Shown here piece after piece: positions 27,154-36,318 of a DNA stretch of 46,548 nucleotides. Origin of the DNA: Acinetobacter sp. ANC 4558 (GTDB lineage Bacteria; Pseudomonadota; Gammaproteobacteria; Pseudomonadales; Moraxellaceae); contig NZ_NEGH01000019.1 in assembly GCF_002135375.1 (NCBI RefSeq), forward strand, positions 1 through 46,548, in the 5' to 3' direction. Within the stretch, counting starts at the first letter, position 1. Every line of letters begins with the position of its first letter. The translations under genes were made by a program, and so were the position numbers. Below the pieces are notes generated by a model. It made no database searches, was not told the origin of the DNA, and saw only the letters and a list, made by a program, of their open reading frames with translations.

Positions 27154-28130
27154 ATTTGTCAGTTTTTTTAATTAAACCGTATTACTTCATTCGAAGATAT
27201 GCAGCCATGTTTTTATTGTTGATAGGCGGGATGTCTTTTTATTCTTCCGCTTATGCTGAAAGCTGTTGGATTAGTCAAGAAACATTAGGATTAGGAACAG
27301 TGAATTCACAAGGTTCTATTACAGCATCGACGACATTGAAGATAAATTGTAACTCTAATTATGACAAACCTGTTGCCTATAAAATGTGTTTAGTCGCGGA
27401 TAGTACTGATCCTAACAGCTATGATCCACGCTCAATGATCAGTTATGATACGTATCCTGCACCATTGTTACATTATAATTTGTATTATGATGTGGCGAAA
27501 ACACAAAAAATTCCCAATACAACTAATCAAACAAATGCAAAATGTCAGTCATTTCAAGTTTCTGCAAATAGTGGGAACCCTGGAACCACGATGGTCATTT
27601 ATGGACAAATTGTACCAGGACAGAATGTACCCGCTGGATTTTATCGTGCCAATACAACCACATTAAGACTATTATATAACTATCGTTATGGAACAGAGTT
27701 ACCATCTGATTCAACTGTATTGGCAAGTCCTATTACGGCAACAAACTATTTGTTGGTGAATTCTACTTACGAAAATAGTTGTCTAATTTTATCAGCATCA
27801 GATATTGATTTTGGTTCGGTCGAGCGAATTAATAGTTCGCTCACTCGATCAGGAACTATTCAATTGGCTTGTCCTACAGGCACCAATATGAAAGTGAGTT
27901 TAGATAATGGCAATAATGCGCTAGGGTCTCAACGCAGAATGAGAAACCAGTCTGGAAATTATATTCAATATAATTTATCACAAGATATTAGCGGAAATAC
28001 GACGTGGGCTGGAAATACGGTGTATTCATTTTCAAAACCTTCTATTCCTGTTTATGCAACCGTTTTACCACAGCGAATAGAAGGTGTTGGCCAATATTCA
28101 GATACCGTTACAATTACGTTGACCTATTAA
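27144..28130 (+). CDS. Two-domain SCPU tip adhesin of archaic pili (CsuE type)
   Basis: 328 residues. A long signal region runs to about residue 45 (FYSSAYAESCW); an internal ATG at 27207 gives a more ordinary signal peptide and may be the true start. Two spore coat U domains are visible: the first with LGLGTVNSQGSITASTTLKI and the second starting near residue 210 with SCLILSASDIDFGSVERIN and ending YSDTVTITLTY. Two-domain proteins at the end of Csu-type operons are tip adhesins with hydrophobic finger loops. Translation is coupled to the usher by a 10-bp overlap. It ends exactly against the convergent pilin gene. Confidence 0.86.
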   Translation: MSINLSVFLIKPYYFIRRYAAMFLLLIGGMSFYSSAYAESCWISQETLGLGTVNSQGSITASTTLKINCNSNYDKPVAYKMCLVADSTDPNSYDPRSMISYDTYPAPLLHYNLYYDVAKTQKIPNTTNQTNAKCQSFQVSANSGNPGTTMVIYGQIVPGQNVPAGFYRANTTTLRLLYNYRYGTELPSDSTVLASPITATNYLLVNSTYENSCLILSASDIDFGSVERINSSLTRSGTIQLACPTGTNMKVSLDNGNNALGSQRRMRNQSGNYIQYNLSQDISGNTTWAGNTVYSFSKPSIPVYATVLPQRIEGVGQYSDTVTITLTY

Positions 28131-28139
28131 TTAATAGGT
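28122..28139. repeat. 18-bp palindrome formed by two abutting stop regions
   Basis: ACCTATTAATTAATAGGT is a perfect palindrome made of Thr-Tyr-stop codons of the adhesin (+) and the convergent pilin (-). The two genes have no base between their stop codons. Confidence 0.9.
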
Positions 28140-28601
28140 AATCGTTGCTGTAACTTGATCAACATATTGACCAGCAGGTGTGTTGGTATCTGGAATTTTC
28201 CCCCAAATTGTAAGGCTTTGTCGTTGTCCAGTACCATGTTGAGAAAAACTACTCTCTGTCGTATTTCCCCATTCACGACTTAACGAAGCATCTTGATAAA
28301 GCTTATATGGAATAGTTAATGTTGCATCATTAATATTTCTGAGTGAGCCGTTGCCCTTGAGTGAAATATGATAAGGCGTTCCATTGGTACACGAAACATT
28401 TAATGTACCTGTTGACTGTACATTTTTTGTTGTGCGTGAAACTGTACCAAAATCGATATCTGCAGAATTTCCTGTCGCAATATCACATGTTTCATTAATT
28501 TGAACTTTGACCTGAAATTGATGCGACTTTTGCTCACTCATGGTATACGCAGAAACTGAGATAATCGTAAAAATAAAAAATGAATATTTAATATACTTCA
28601 C
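28131..28601 (-). CDS. Convergent single-domain SCPU pilin
   Basis: 156 residues from GTG 28601, which has GAGG six bases upstream; a GTG at 28613 has no suitable site. Signal peptide ~1-20 (ISVSAYTMS). One SCPU domain: INETCDIATGNSADIDFG, LNVSCTNGTPYHISLKG, and GQYVDQVTATITY at the end. It resembles the operon pilin (23503) only in family motifs, so it is probably a different minor or alternative subunit. It reads against the operon and therefore has its own promoter in the AT-rich region to the right, allowing separate or antagonistic expression. Confidence 0.82.
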   Translation of the reverse strand: MKYIKYSFFIFTIISVSAYTMSEQKSHQFQVKVQINETCDIATGNSADIDFGTVSRTTKNVQSTGTLNVSCTNGTPYHISLKGNGSLRNINDATLTIPYKLYQDASLSREWGNTTESSFSQHGTGQRQSLTIWGKIPDTNTPAGQYVDQVTATITY

Positions 28602-28613
28602 TATTAACCTCAC

Positions 28614-29120
28614 CCCTGTAAAAATAAAGAATTATAATCATAGAACAACATTATTTATTGAAATAAGATTTCAATTGTTCCATGATATTTAGATTATTAT
28701 TTACTAATTTACAGCATATTGAATAAAATAGCATTAGAAGATTAGAATTATATGAATAATTAATTTTTAACAATATATAAGTGCTTATTATTTAAGCATA
28801 AAATATTTTATTATATCAATTGTTTGGTATATTTTTATACATTAATCTAATGTAAATAGATCATAATATTTAAATTAATTCATTATATAACTGAATTAAT
28901 TTCATTATCGATATAAAAAGTCGTTATTATTATTTTTATAAACCTGTACTAAATATTAAACTTATTACTATATATGTTTTTTTTATAATTATATGAAAAT
29001 ATTGAATATTTTTATTAAAAAAATTAACTTTATTAAATTAATATTAATAAAGCTAACGTCTTAAAATAATTTTAAATGCCGAGTATATAACTCAGAATTA
29101 ATATTTATTTTAAAATTAGA
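28614..29120. other. Very AT-rich intergenic region
   Basis: About 500 bp with almost no G or C. It contains the promoter of the convergent pilin and the 3' region of cfa. No gene or clear structure was seen. Confidence 0.5.
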
Positions 29121-30260
29121 TTAACGAGGAACACGAATACCACCTTCTTTTCCATTAGGACTAAATACAATTTGCCATAACTGCAAATCTCTTGCGCGAA
29201 AAGCACCAGCACATGCATTTAAATAATAGGTAAACATACGCTTAAAACGAGCACTATAATTGGATTCAATTTGAGGCCAAATTTGAATGAAGCGATTATG
29301 CCATGCTGATAATGTTAAATCATAATCTGCACCGAAATTATGCCAGTCCTCCATAATAAATTTACCACTACTATAATGAGCAATGTTTTCAATTGAAGGT
29401 AAGCAGCCATTTGGGAATATATATTTACTGGTCCAAGGGTCTGCATTGACCATAGTAGAATTTGAACCAATGGTATGTAATAAAAAAATCCCTTCAGATT
29501 TTAAATTTCTTTGCACAACCTTAAAGTAAGTTTCGTAGTTTTTAGGGCCAACATGTTCAAACATTCCAATAGACACAATACGATCAAATTGATCATGAAG
29601 GTCGCGATAGTCTGTTAGCAAAATTTCAACATCTAATGATTTACAACGCTCTTTTGCTAATTTCTGCTGTTCTTTTGAAATGGTAATACCGGTGACAGAA
29701 ACTTGATAGTTTTTTGCAGCATATTCCGCAAGCCCCCCCCATCCACAGCCAATATCGAGTAAGCGCATTCCTGGTTTTAAATCTAATTTTTGACAAATTA
29801 AATCTAATTTTTGTTGCTGTGCTTGTTCTAAATTTGTTGCATCTTTCCAGTAAGCACATGAATATTGCATCGATGGATCTAGCATTAAGGAAAATAAATC
29901 ATTTCCTAAATCATAATGCTCCTCACCCACCATCCAAGCACGCTTTTTAGTTTGAAAATTTCTAAATCGATTAATTGCAAATCGAATTATATTTTTTAAA
30001 TTATTGGGCATCTTTTGATCTATTTTTGCACGTAAAATTTTATAAAAAAAGATATCAAGTCGCTCGCAATCCCACCAACCATCCATATAGCTTTCACCTA
30101 AACCGAGTGATCCTTGTTGTATAATTCTGCTATAAAGTTGTTGATTATATACTTGTATATCGTAAGGTTGATGACCATTAATTGTAATGCCTGCTTGGCT
30201 TAATAAATCTTCAATAATCGTTTTTAAATGATTATCTTTAAATTCAGTAAAAGTATTCAT
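29121..30260 (-). CDS. cfa: Cyclopropane-fatty-acyl-phospholipid synthase
   Basis: 379 residues, close to the 382 of E. coli Cfa. N-terminal lipid-binding region (LGLGESYMDGWWDCERLD), catalytic Cys in PSMQYSCAYW, the SAM-binding motif LLDIGCGWGGLAEYAAK, GITISKEQ, and the GMFEHVGPKNY segment with the active-site Glu. It transfers a methylene group from S-adenosylmethionine to unsaturated acyl chains of membrane phospholipids, giving acid and stress tolerance. Ribosome site AGGAG, six bases before ATG 30260. Single gene. Cfa is normally chromosomal, so its presence on a plasmid-like element is notable. Confidence 0.92.
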   Translation of the reverse strand: MNTFTEFKDNHLKTIIEDLLSQAGITINGHQPYDIQVYNQQLYSRIIQQGSLGLGESYMDGWWDCERLDIFFYKILRAKIDQKMPNNLKNIIRFAINRFRNFQTKKRAWMVGEEHYDLGNDLFSLMLDPSMQYSCAYWKDATNLEQAQQQKLDLICQKLDLKPGMRLLDIGCGWGGLAEYAAKNYQVSVTGITISKEQQKLAKERCKSLDVEILLTDYRDLHDQFDRIVSIGMFEHVGPKNYETYFKVVQRNLKSEGIFLLHTIGSNSTMVNADPWTSKYIFPNGCLPSIENIAHYSSGKFIMEDWHNFGADYDLTLSAWHNRFIQIWPQIESNYSARFKRMFTYYLNACAGAFRARDLQLWQIVFSPNGKEGGIRVPR

Positions 30261-30672
30261 ATCAACTCCTAAATATTAATAAGTTATTGATTTATATATT
30301 TATGAAAAATTTATTTACCAACTTGGTACTTAAAATCATTGCCTTAAATTTAATATAACTCAACATGTTATGATTAAATAATGCGCTTATAAACACGTTA
30401 TATAAACTCAAGAATAAAGTAAACCTTAAAAGAGATAATTCACATTAAAATAACAATTCCATTTATTTTTACTATTTATAATCACTGTATTTTTATGCTT
30501 ACACCATAAAACCATAAGATATTCTCAGTCAGAAGAACACTAGGCATCGTATTTTTAAATGATTCTCCCTAATATTCAAAAACTACGCATATGAATAATT
30601 TTTGAATATTTAAATCTTAACCACAAGAAAGAAATCTATCTTTATTTTCAAGAACAAATTAATGATAAATAT
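30261..30672. other. Intergenic region upstream of cfa
   Basis: 411 bp, AT-rich, holding the cfa promoter and the end of the SDR gene transcript. No gene, repeat or terminator was identified. Confidence 0.5.
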
Positions 30673-31392
30673 TTAAATATTTTTATCTTTCATCGCGGGC
30701 ATTAATATTTCTTTTACACATGTTGCATTACTCGTAGAAAGAATAAACTCAATGGCCTGAATAACGTCAATTAAAGGAATTAAGGAATGGTCAGTTTCTT
30801 CTAATATGACTTCTGCTGGAATATCAATATCATATTCTGTAGCTAAATATCCTAAATTTAAAACACTAACACCAATTGAATATTCACGTAAAATTTCTCT
30901 TAATGATTGAGCAATTCCTCTTAATGCATATTTTGTTGCTGAAAAAACAAGCTCTTTACCATTATGATTATCTACTCCCCATGTTGAACCAATTAATATA
31001 ATTTTGGCATTCTGAGAACGTTTTAAATGACCAATCAACGACTGTAGGGATTGTATACATGTCGTAATATTTGTATTGATAATTTCATTAATTTCTAAGG
31101 GAGAAATATTTTGAAAATCATAGTCTTCTGTAAAAGCATGATTTTCCCAAATACCAACATTATAAATTAAGACATCGATTTGATCCTCAGCGATCGTATC
31201 TTTTACTGTTTGAACGGCATTCTCTGAAGAGGACAAATCTGCACAAATCCAAGTTAAATTTTTCATATTGGAAGGTGCTGAACGTGCGACCCCATAAACT
31301 TTATCTGTCGCTTTAGGGATAGATTGAACAATAGCTTTACCTAACCCTCGGCTTACACCATAAATAAGAAATGTTTTGCTTAAAGAATTCAT
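30673..31392 (-). CDS. Short-chain dehydrogenase/reductase fold protein lacking the catalytic Tyr
   Basis: 239 residues. The N-terminal Rossmann motif is YGVSRGLGKAI (G-x-x-x-G-x-G, residues ~12-20), the NAG-like motif is YNVGIWEN (~residue 88) and the active-site region is IGSTWGV (Ser) followed by FSATKYALRG. In a normal SDR this last block reads Y-x-x-x-K; here the Tyr is Phe while Lys is kept. It could be a catalytically weakened or non-enzymatic SDR, or use another proton donor. The C-terminus (LMPAMKDKNI) is normal for the family. Single gene. Confidence 0.75.
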   Translation of the reverse strand: MNSLSKTFLIYGVSRGLGKAIVQSIPKATDKVYGVARSAPSNMKNLTWICADLSSSENAVQTVKDTIAEDQIDVLIYNVGIWENHAFTEDYDFQNISPLEINEIINTNITTCIQSLQSLIGHLKRSQNAKIILIGSTWGVDNHNGKELVFSATKYALRGIAQSLREILREYSIGVSVLNLGYLATEYDIDIPAEVILEETDHSLIPLIDVIQAIEFILSTSNATCVKEILMPAMKDKNI

Positions 31393-31814
31393 CTATAAAT
31401 TTCATTAATAATCAAAAGATTTTGATTATAAAAGCTCAAGTTAACTTGAGATCAATCCTTTCTATTTTTATTTTTATTTTTATTTTTGATAAATATAAAA
31501 CGTCAATCAGGGGGGAATGTATTTCATGGTAAATTATATTGATTTGTACACAACGATTCTTTATCGAAAGATAATATTTTTTAGAACTTCTAAAATTCAA
31601 AAATCGTTTAATTCATGAACTTAAAAATGATAAATATGCTCAAAATTGACATCAATTTTGATTCAGGTCAATTTTCGTATTTTATATGATCATTTAGATT
31701 AAAATTACTTCAATATGATGGATCATTTTAATCTTCATGTCCGTACTCATCTGTAGGATCATCCTAAGTTATCTTTTATTTATAGCAGCGTAGCAAATTA
31801 GAAACCTATCTAAA
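31393..31814. other. Intergenic region with hexanucleotide repeat and palindrome
   Basis: About 420 bp. It holds four ATTTTT units (31464-31487), about 75 bp upstream of the SDR start, and a palindrome TTTTAGAACTTCTAAAA (31579-31595, 8-bp arms around C). No gene. The palindrome could be an operator; no regulator is assigned. Confidence 0.5.
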
Positions 31815-32309
31815 TTAAGCTGTTTCTAGTTGTCCGACATGATGATAAGCCCGATTAAAATATACTAAACTTTGATCATGTTGATTTTGTTGGATTGCGA
31901 CAATACGACACATAAAAATGGTGTGTGTACCGACTTCTTGAATTTGATCAATTTCACAGTCAAAACCAACCAATGCATCATCTAGAACAGGGGCACCCGT
32001 TTCTAGTTCAGTCCAAATGCCATGTTTAAAACGTTCTTCTGGATTTAACTTAGATGAAAATACTTTAGAAATATGTTGATGCTGTGCACCTAAAACATTC
32101 ACTGTTAATACTTTATTATCGACAAAATGCACATGTGAACTAGACGCTTTATTCATACAGACTAATAAGGTTGGTGGTGTATCTGTTACACTACATACCG
32201 CAGATGCAGTAAAGCCATAACGACCTGATACGCCTGCAGTGGTGACAACACTGACAGCACTTGTTAACAAAGACATTGCATTTCTAAAGTCTGTTGCGTC
32301 AACCATCAT
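31815..32309 (-). CDS. Flavin reductase family protein (FMN-binding split barrel)
   Basis: 164 residues. The pattern FRNAMSLLTSAVSVVTTAG, GRYGFTASAVCSVTDTPP, LLVCMNKASSSH and a C-terminal FFNRA-like block (VYFNRAYHHVG) defines the flavin reductase family (small component of two-component monooxygenases). It uses NAD(P)H to reduce FMN/FAD that diffuses to a partner. It lies 171 bp downstream of MesD on the same strand; flavin reductases are commonly found beside mesD/mesX, and MesD activity is oxygen-dependent, so supplying reduced flavin to that pathway is a reasonable inference. Ribosome site AGGAA before ATG 32309. Confidence 0.85.
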   Translation of the reverse strand: MMVDATDFRNAMSLLTSAVSVVTTAGVSGRYGFTASAVCSVTDTPPTLLVCMNKASSSHVHFVDNKVLTVNVLGAQHQHISKVFSSKLNPEERFKHGIWTELETGAPVLDDALVGFDCEIDQIQEVGTHTIFMCRIVAIQQNQHDQSLVYFNRAYHHVGQLETA

Positions 32310-32480
32310 TTTGTTCCTAAATTGAATCTGTGCAATCGCTACGAAATACTTGATTTACCGTATTTTGTAAAACAGACATTCGGTTTAAATAGAAGAGAAT
32401 CACCAAATTGAATTAAAAATATTTATCCTAATTCAATAATAATCGGCAACCCTCTCTATATTACTCGATATTCATGAGTG

Positions 32481-33509
32481 TTAGTTAGAAAGTTCTTGAC
32501 GAACAATGGCTGCACCAGCACTCAGTGCTTTTAATTTTCCTCTTGCAACATCACGTGCTAAAGGCGCCATACCACAGTTCGTTGAAGGATAAAGTTTATC
32601 AGCATCTACAAACTGAAGTGCTTTACGTAGTGTATTTGCGACTTCTTCTGGTGTTTCAACGCTATTCGTTGCAACATCAATTGCACCGACCATTACTTTT
32701 TTACCACGAATAAGTTCAATTAAATCCATTGGAACACGTGAATTTTGACATTCAAGTGAAACAATATCGATATTTGATTGTTGTAACTTAGGGAAGGCTT
32801 CTTCATATTGACGCCATTCAGATCCTAATGTTTTTTTCCAATCTGTATTGGCTTTAATTCCATAGCCATAACAAATATGAACGGCTGTTTCACACTTCAG
32901 ACCTTCGATTGCTCGTTCTAAAGTTGCGACACCCCAATCATTTACTTCATCAAAGAATACATTAAACGCAGGTTCATCAAATTGAATAATATCAACACCT
33001 GCTGCTTCTAATTCTTTCGCTTCTTGGTTCAAAATTTTTGCAAATTCCCAAGCAAGTTTTTCACGACTTTTATAATGCGCATCATAGAGTGTGTCAATCA
33101 TGGTCATTGGGCCAGGAAGTGCCCATTTGATCGGTTGATTAGTTTGTTGACGTAAAAATTTAGCATCTTCAACAAAAACAGGCTTTTGACGAGATACTGC
33201 ACCGACCACTGTTGGCACGCTAGCATCATAACGATCACGAATTCGAACTGTTTCGCGTTTTTCAAAATCAACACCATTTAAGTGTTCAATAAATGTCGTC
33301 ACAAAATGTTGACGCGTTTGTTCACCATCACTCACAATATCAATGCCAGCATGTAATTGCTCTTGCAATGACAAACGTAACGCATCTTGTTTCGCTTCAA
33401 TGAGTTGCTCACCGTCTAGTTTCCAAGGTGACCAAAGTTTTTCAGGCTCTGCCAGCCAAGATGGTTTTGGTAAACTGCCAGCAGTTGAAGTAGGTAATAA
33501 CAATTTCAT
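32481..33509 (-). CDS. mesD: MesD-type core methionine synthase (MetE C-terminal domain homologue)
   Basis: 342 residues from ATG 33509 (a TTG two codons earlier is less likely). It is only the catalytic half of MetE-type enzymes, with the zinc ligands visible as H211 and C213 (HICYGYG), E253 (SLECQNS) and C312 (TNCGMAP). Folate-binding N-domain is absent. Such short methionine synthases with a DUF1852 neighbour are the MesD family, which form methionine from homocysteine in aerobic bacteria, apparently with a methyl donor other than methyl-folate, and need MesX. The mesX gene lies 24 bp upstream in the same operon. Confidence 0.88.
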   Translation of the reverse strand: MKLLLPTSTAGSLPKPSWLAEPEKLWSPWKLDGEQLIEAKQDALRLSLQEQLHAGIDIVSDGEQTRQHFVTTFIEHLNGVDFEKRETVRIRDRYDASVPTVVGAVSRQKPVFVEDAKFLRQQTNQPIKWALPGPMTMIDTLYDAHYKSREKLAWEFAKILNQEAKELEAAGVDIIQFDEPAFNVFFDEVNDWGVATLERAIEGLKCETAVHICYGYGIKANTDWKKTLGSEWRQYEEAFPKLQQSNIDIVSLECQNSRVPMDLIELIRGKKVMVGAIDVATNSVETPEEVANTLRKALQFVDADKLYPSTNCGMAPLARDVARGKLKALSAGAAIVRQELSN

Positions 33510-33533
33510 AATCAATAATCTTATCTAGTGTGG

Positions 33534-34514
33534 TTAAGCAGCAACGTAATTTTCAGCCCATTGCTGAAGAATATCTTGGTATGGTTTGATAAAGTGTTCT
33601 TCAGTGAATTTACCTTGCTTCACAGCCAATTGACTGCGTTCTTCACGGTCATAAACAATGCGCGTTAGTGAATAGTCATCATGTTTTAGACTTGGCTGAT
33701 AAGATTGTCCTGCTGCAGAGTTTGCATTATAAATCTCTGGGCGATAAATCTTTTGGAACGTTTCCATGGTACTGATAGTACTAATGAGTTCAAGATCAGT
33801 ATAATCATTCAATAAATCGCCACGGAAATAGAATGCTAAAGGCGCAACGCTATTGGCAGGCATGAAGTAGCGAACCTGTAGCCCCATTTTTGCAAAATAT
33901 TCATCAGTTAAAGAATATGCTTCTTGCTGATATTCAACACCTAAAATTGGATGATGATTTGCAGTACGGTGATAGGTTTTTGTCGTTGAAACGCTTAAAC
34001 AAATAACGGGTGATTTATTGAAGTTATTATGATAAACATCTGAATTTATAAAAGATTGGAAAATTTTACCATGAAGATCGCCATAGTTTTCTGGTTTACT
34101 GAACTGGGTTTTATTTTTATTATGCTCTAATAGCAATACGCTAAAATCATAATCACGAACATAAGAAGAGAAATTGTTCCCGACAATGCCTTCAATACGT
34201 TGATTAGTTTTTTGATCAAGAATATATGTTTTTAATATTTCAATCGTCGGGAATGCATTACCATTACCTTCCACATCAATATCAACAGAAACAATTTCAA
34301 GCTCAACAGAATAACGATCTGCATTTGGATTATCCCAATGTGCTAAATCATTGAATCGATTGTCGATCATTTTTAAAGTATTACGTAAGTTCGCTTGGCG
34401 ACTTTCACCTCGAGCCAAATTCGCGAAATTTGTGGTAATACGCGTATTGTCTGAAGGGCGATAGTTTTCATCAAAACTAATGTTCTTAAGCGTAAATGTA
34501 AATTCTTTACTCAT
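33534..34514 (-). CDS. mesX: DUF1852 protein MesX, partner of MesD
   Basis: 326 residues, no signal peptide. Landmarks such as NISFDENYRPSDNTRITTNFANLARGE (cited by its ends NISFDENY and LARGE), then FNDLAHWDNPNADRYSVELE and EEHFIKPYQDILQQWAENY, are those of DUF1852. In Acinetobacter this family is required for MesD-type methionine synthase activity, probably in generating or delivering the methyl group. It is first in the operon mesX-mesD, 24 bp apart, with ribosome site AAGGTAG. A gene pair of this kind is usually chromosomal. Confidence 0.9.
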   Translation of the reverse strand: MSKEFTFTLKNISFDENYRPSDNTRITTNFANLARGESRQANLRNTLKMIDNRFNDLAHWDNPNADRYSVELEIVSVDIDVEGNGNAFPTIEILKTYILDQKTNQRIEGIVGNNFSSYVRDYDFSVLLLEHNKNKTQFSKPENYGDLHGKIFQSFINSDVYHNNFNKSPVICLSVSTTKTYHRTANHHPILGVEYQQEAYSLTDEYFAKMGLQVRYFMPANSVAPLAFYFRGDLLNDYTDLELISTISTMETFQKIYRPEIYNANSAAGQSYQPSLKHDDYSLTRIVYDREERSQLAVKQGKFTEEHFIKPYQDILQQWAENYVAA

Positions 34515-34787
34515 TGTGATCTACTACCTTATTTCTGAGATAAAACCTGAATTAATTTCATGCTCTTTCTATGTTTTCCAATTTCCATTCGGATTATCCC
34601 AGCCAACCATATTTCGTCTATTTTGTGACTTTTACTGGGTAAATTCATAAAAAATCAACGATCATATTGTCTAAGTGAAAGCATAGCTATTTTATACTTC
34701 AATTTACACATGAATAAAAATGATTTAATTTCACAAAAAAGTGAGTAAAATTCATGTTTAAAAAAGATGCTTAAAACATAAGCAAAA

Positions 34788-34913
34788 TTATTCTTGATAA
34801 CGCTCTGTAATACTAATCAGCGCTTGTGCTTTATCTGGCACTGTTACACAAAGCTGTTCTGTCGCATTAATACGATGCCGAATCCACAATATTTGAAGTT
34901 TGAACAATGACAT
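34788..34913 (-). CDS. Possible 41-residue small protein or gene tail
   Basis: An open frame from ATG 34913 to TAA 34788 encodes a 41-residue product (ends VPDKAQALISITERYQE). It overlaps antisense the start of the IS6 remnant. No family recognised. It may be the 3' end of a gene cut by the insertion; coding status is uncertain. Confidence 0.25.
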   Translation of the reverse strand: MSLFKLQILWIRHRINATEQLCVTVPDKAQALISITERYQE

Positions 34914-35136
34914 GACTATCCGATACTATTTGGCTTATTCACTAAGCCTTCGCAATTTAGAAGAAATGATGGTTGAACGTCAAATTTATACCGATTATTC
35001 AATTTCACATTTTTGGGCTTTAATAATGATATCTCTTCTTAATAAGGTTGCTCTTCGACAGAAGAAGTACAGAATAAACAAGAAAGTAATGAAAAATTTT
35101 AGCTTTAGTTATTTTAGACTGATCTCTATCGTATAA
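34900..35136 (+). pseudogene. IS6-family transposase remnant
   Basis: 78 codons from TTG 34900. Residues RYYLAYSLSLRNLEEMMVER and the following HTH region (YSISHFWALIMISLLNKVALRQKK, i.e. S-x-x-H-x-W then LLNKV) match the N-terminal part of IS6/IS26-type DDE transposases of Acinetobacter (IS1006/IS1008-like). The D-x-x-Y-I-K catalytic segment that should follow is lost. Frame, start and inverted repeats are degraded, so it is a dead fossil of an insertion event. Its 5' end abuts a possible gene tail on the other strand. Confidence 0.7.
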
Positions 35137-35213
35137 AAATATTTAAATAAATAATATGCTTCGCATAATTCTAGGTTACTTATAATGAGCCATCGGATAC
35201 TGAAGAAATTGAA

Positions 35214-36230
35214 TTAAATCATTTGTTGTTGTTTGAGTTCGATTTTAAGATATGCGTAATAGATAGGTGCAACGATTAATCCTGCAATGCCAAAAATTGC
35301 TTCAAAGATCAGCATTGCTAATAAAACTTCCCAAGCTGCAGCATTGATTTTAGTCCCAATTATTTTAGCGTTAATAAAATATTCTAACTTATGAATAATA
35401 ATCAGATATACCAATGAGACAACCGCAAGACTAACTGAAATAGTCAGTGCAGAAACTGTAATTAATGTATTGGTAATTAAATTACCAATAATTGGAATTA
35501 AACCAAAAATAAAGGTTAAAAGCGTGAGTATTTTTGCAAAGGGTAAATGAATGCCACAAATGGGTAAAATGATATGCGCAAAAATAATAAATAATGCCGT
35601 ATTGATCAGAGAAATTTTAACTTGTGCATAAACCACATTTTGAAAAGCAAGGGCTAAGTTTTTAATACGTGCAATGAGTGCTGCTTTAAATACAGGAATG
35701 TGAGTCGTTGGATGAATTCGATGTAATGACACCATTATGCCAATGATAATAGCAATAATCATACTCGCAAGACTATGTAGTATATTGGTACCTGTGTGTC
35801 TAAGCATGCCTAGATTTTCTTTAATATAAGCAAATAGCTGATCTTTTAAATTAATGGTCGTGTAAGGACTAAAGTCTGGATAATATTTAATAATTTCAGA
35901 TTGTACTTGCAGTAATAAAAGATCGATTTCTGTATTGAATTGGTCTAGCCGAGCACCTTGTAAATCATAATGAACAAAACTAATGAGACGAGCAATCCCG
36001 AACACAATTAAACTAATGATGATCAGGCTGACAACAACACTAAAAGTAAGACGAGCATAGCGACCATCAATATATTTTTCACTCGACTTACTTAGGCTAT
36101 GAATAATTGAAAACACTAAAAAACCTGAAAAAAAGCTCACAGTTAAATGTAGGGGAATCAAGAGTGCAAGAAAAATAAAAATCATTAAATAACTAGTAAT
36201 TAGACTGCTTTTATCATTGAATAACTGCAT
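35214..36230 (-). CDS. AI-2E family (PerM/TqsA-like) transporter
   Basis: 338 residues with about eight membrane segments: a Leu/Ile-rich pair near residues 10-45, one at ~65-85, a large loop to ~residue 140, then a cluster from ~150 to 330. The block FIFGLIPIIGNLITNT and the C-terminal AAWEVLLAMLIFEAIFGIAGLIVAPIYYAYLK (cited by its borders AAWEVL and APIYYAY) are the AI-2E/UPF0118 signature. Members move small molecules or act as Na+/H+ antiporters; a role in exporting AI-2 is shown for TqsA only. Single gene with ribosome site AGGAATG. Confidence 0.85.
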   Translation of the reverse strand: MQLFNDKSSLITSYLMIFIFLALLIPLHLTVSFFSGFLVFSIIHSLSKSSEKYIDGRYARLTFSVVVSLIIISLIVFGIARLISFVHYDLQGARLDQFNTEIDLLLLQVQSEIIKYYPDFSPYTTINLKDQLFAYIKENLGMLRHTGTNILHSLASMIIAIIIGIMVSLHRIHPTTHIPVFKAALIARIKNLALAFQNVVYAQVKISLINTALFIIFAHIILPICGIHLPFAKILTLLTFIFGLIPIIGNLITNTLITVSALTISVSLAVVSLVYLIIIHKLEYFINAKIIGTKINAAAWEVLLAMLIFEAIFGIAGLIVAPIYYAYLKIELKQQQMI

Positions 36231-36318
36231 TTTACATTCCTCACAAAATTATATGGATTTGTTGCAAATAATCATTAAGACAAAACGAATCCGCTTTTTA
36301 ACTAGTACAGCTAAAGTT

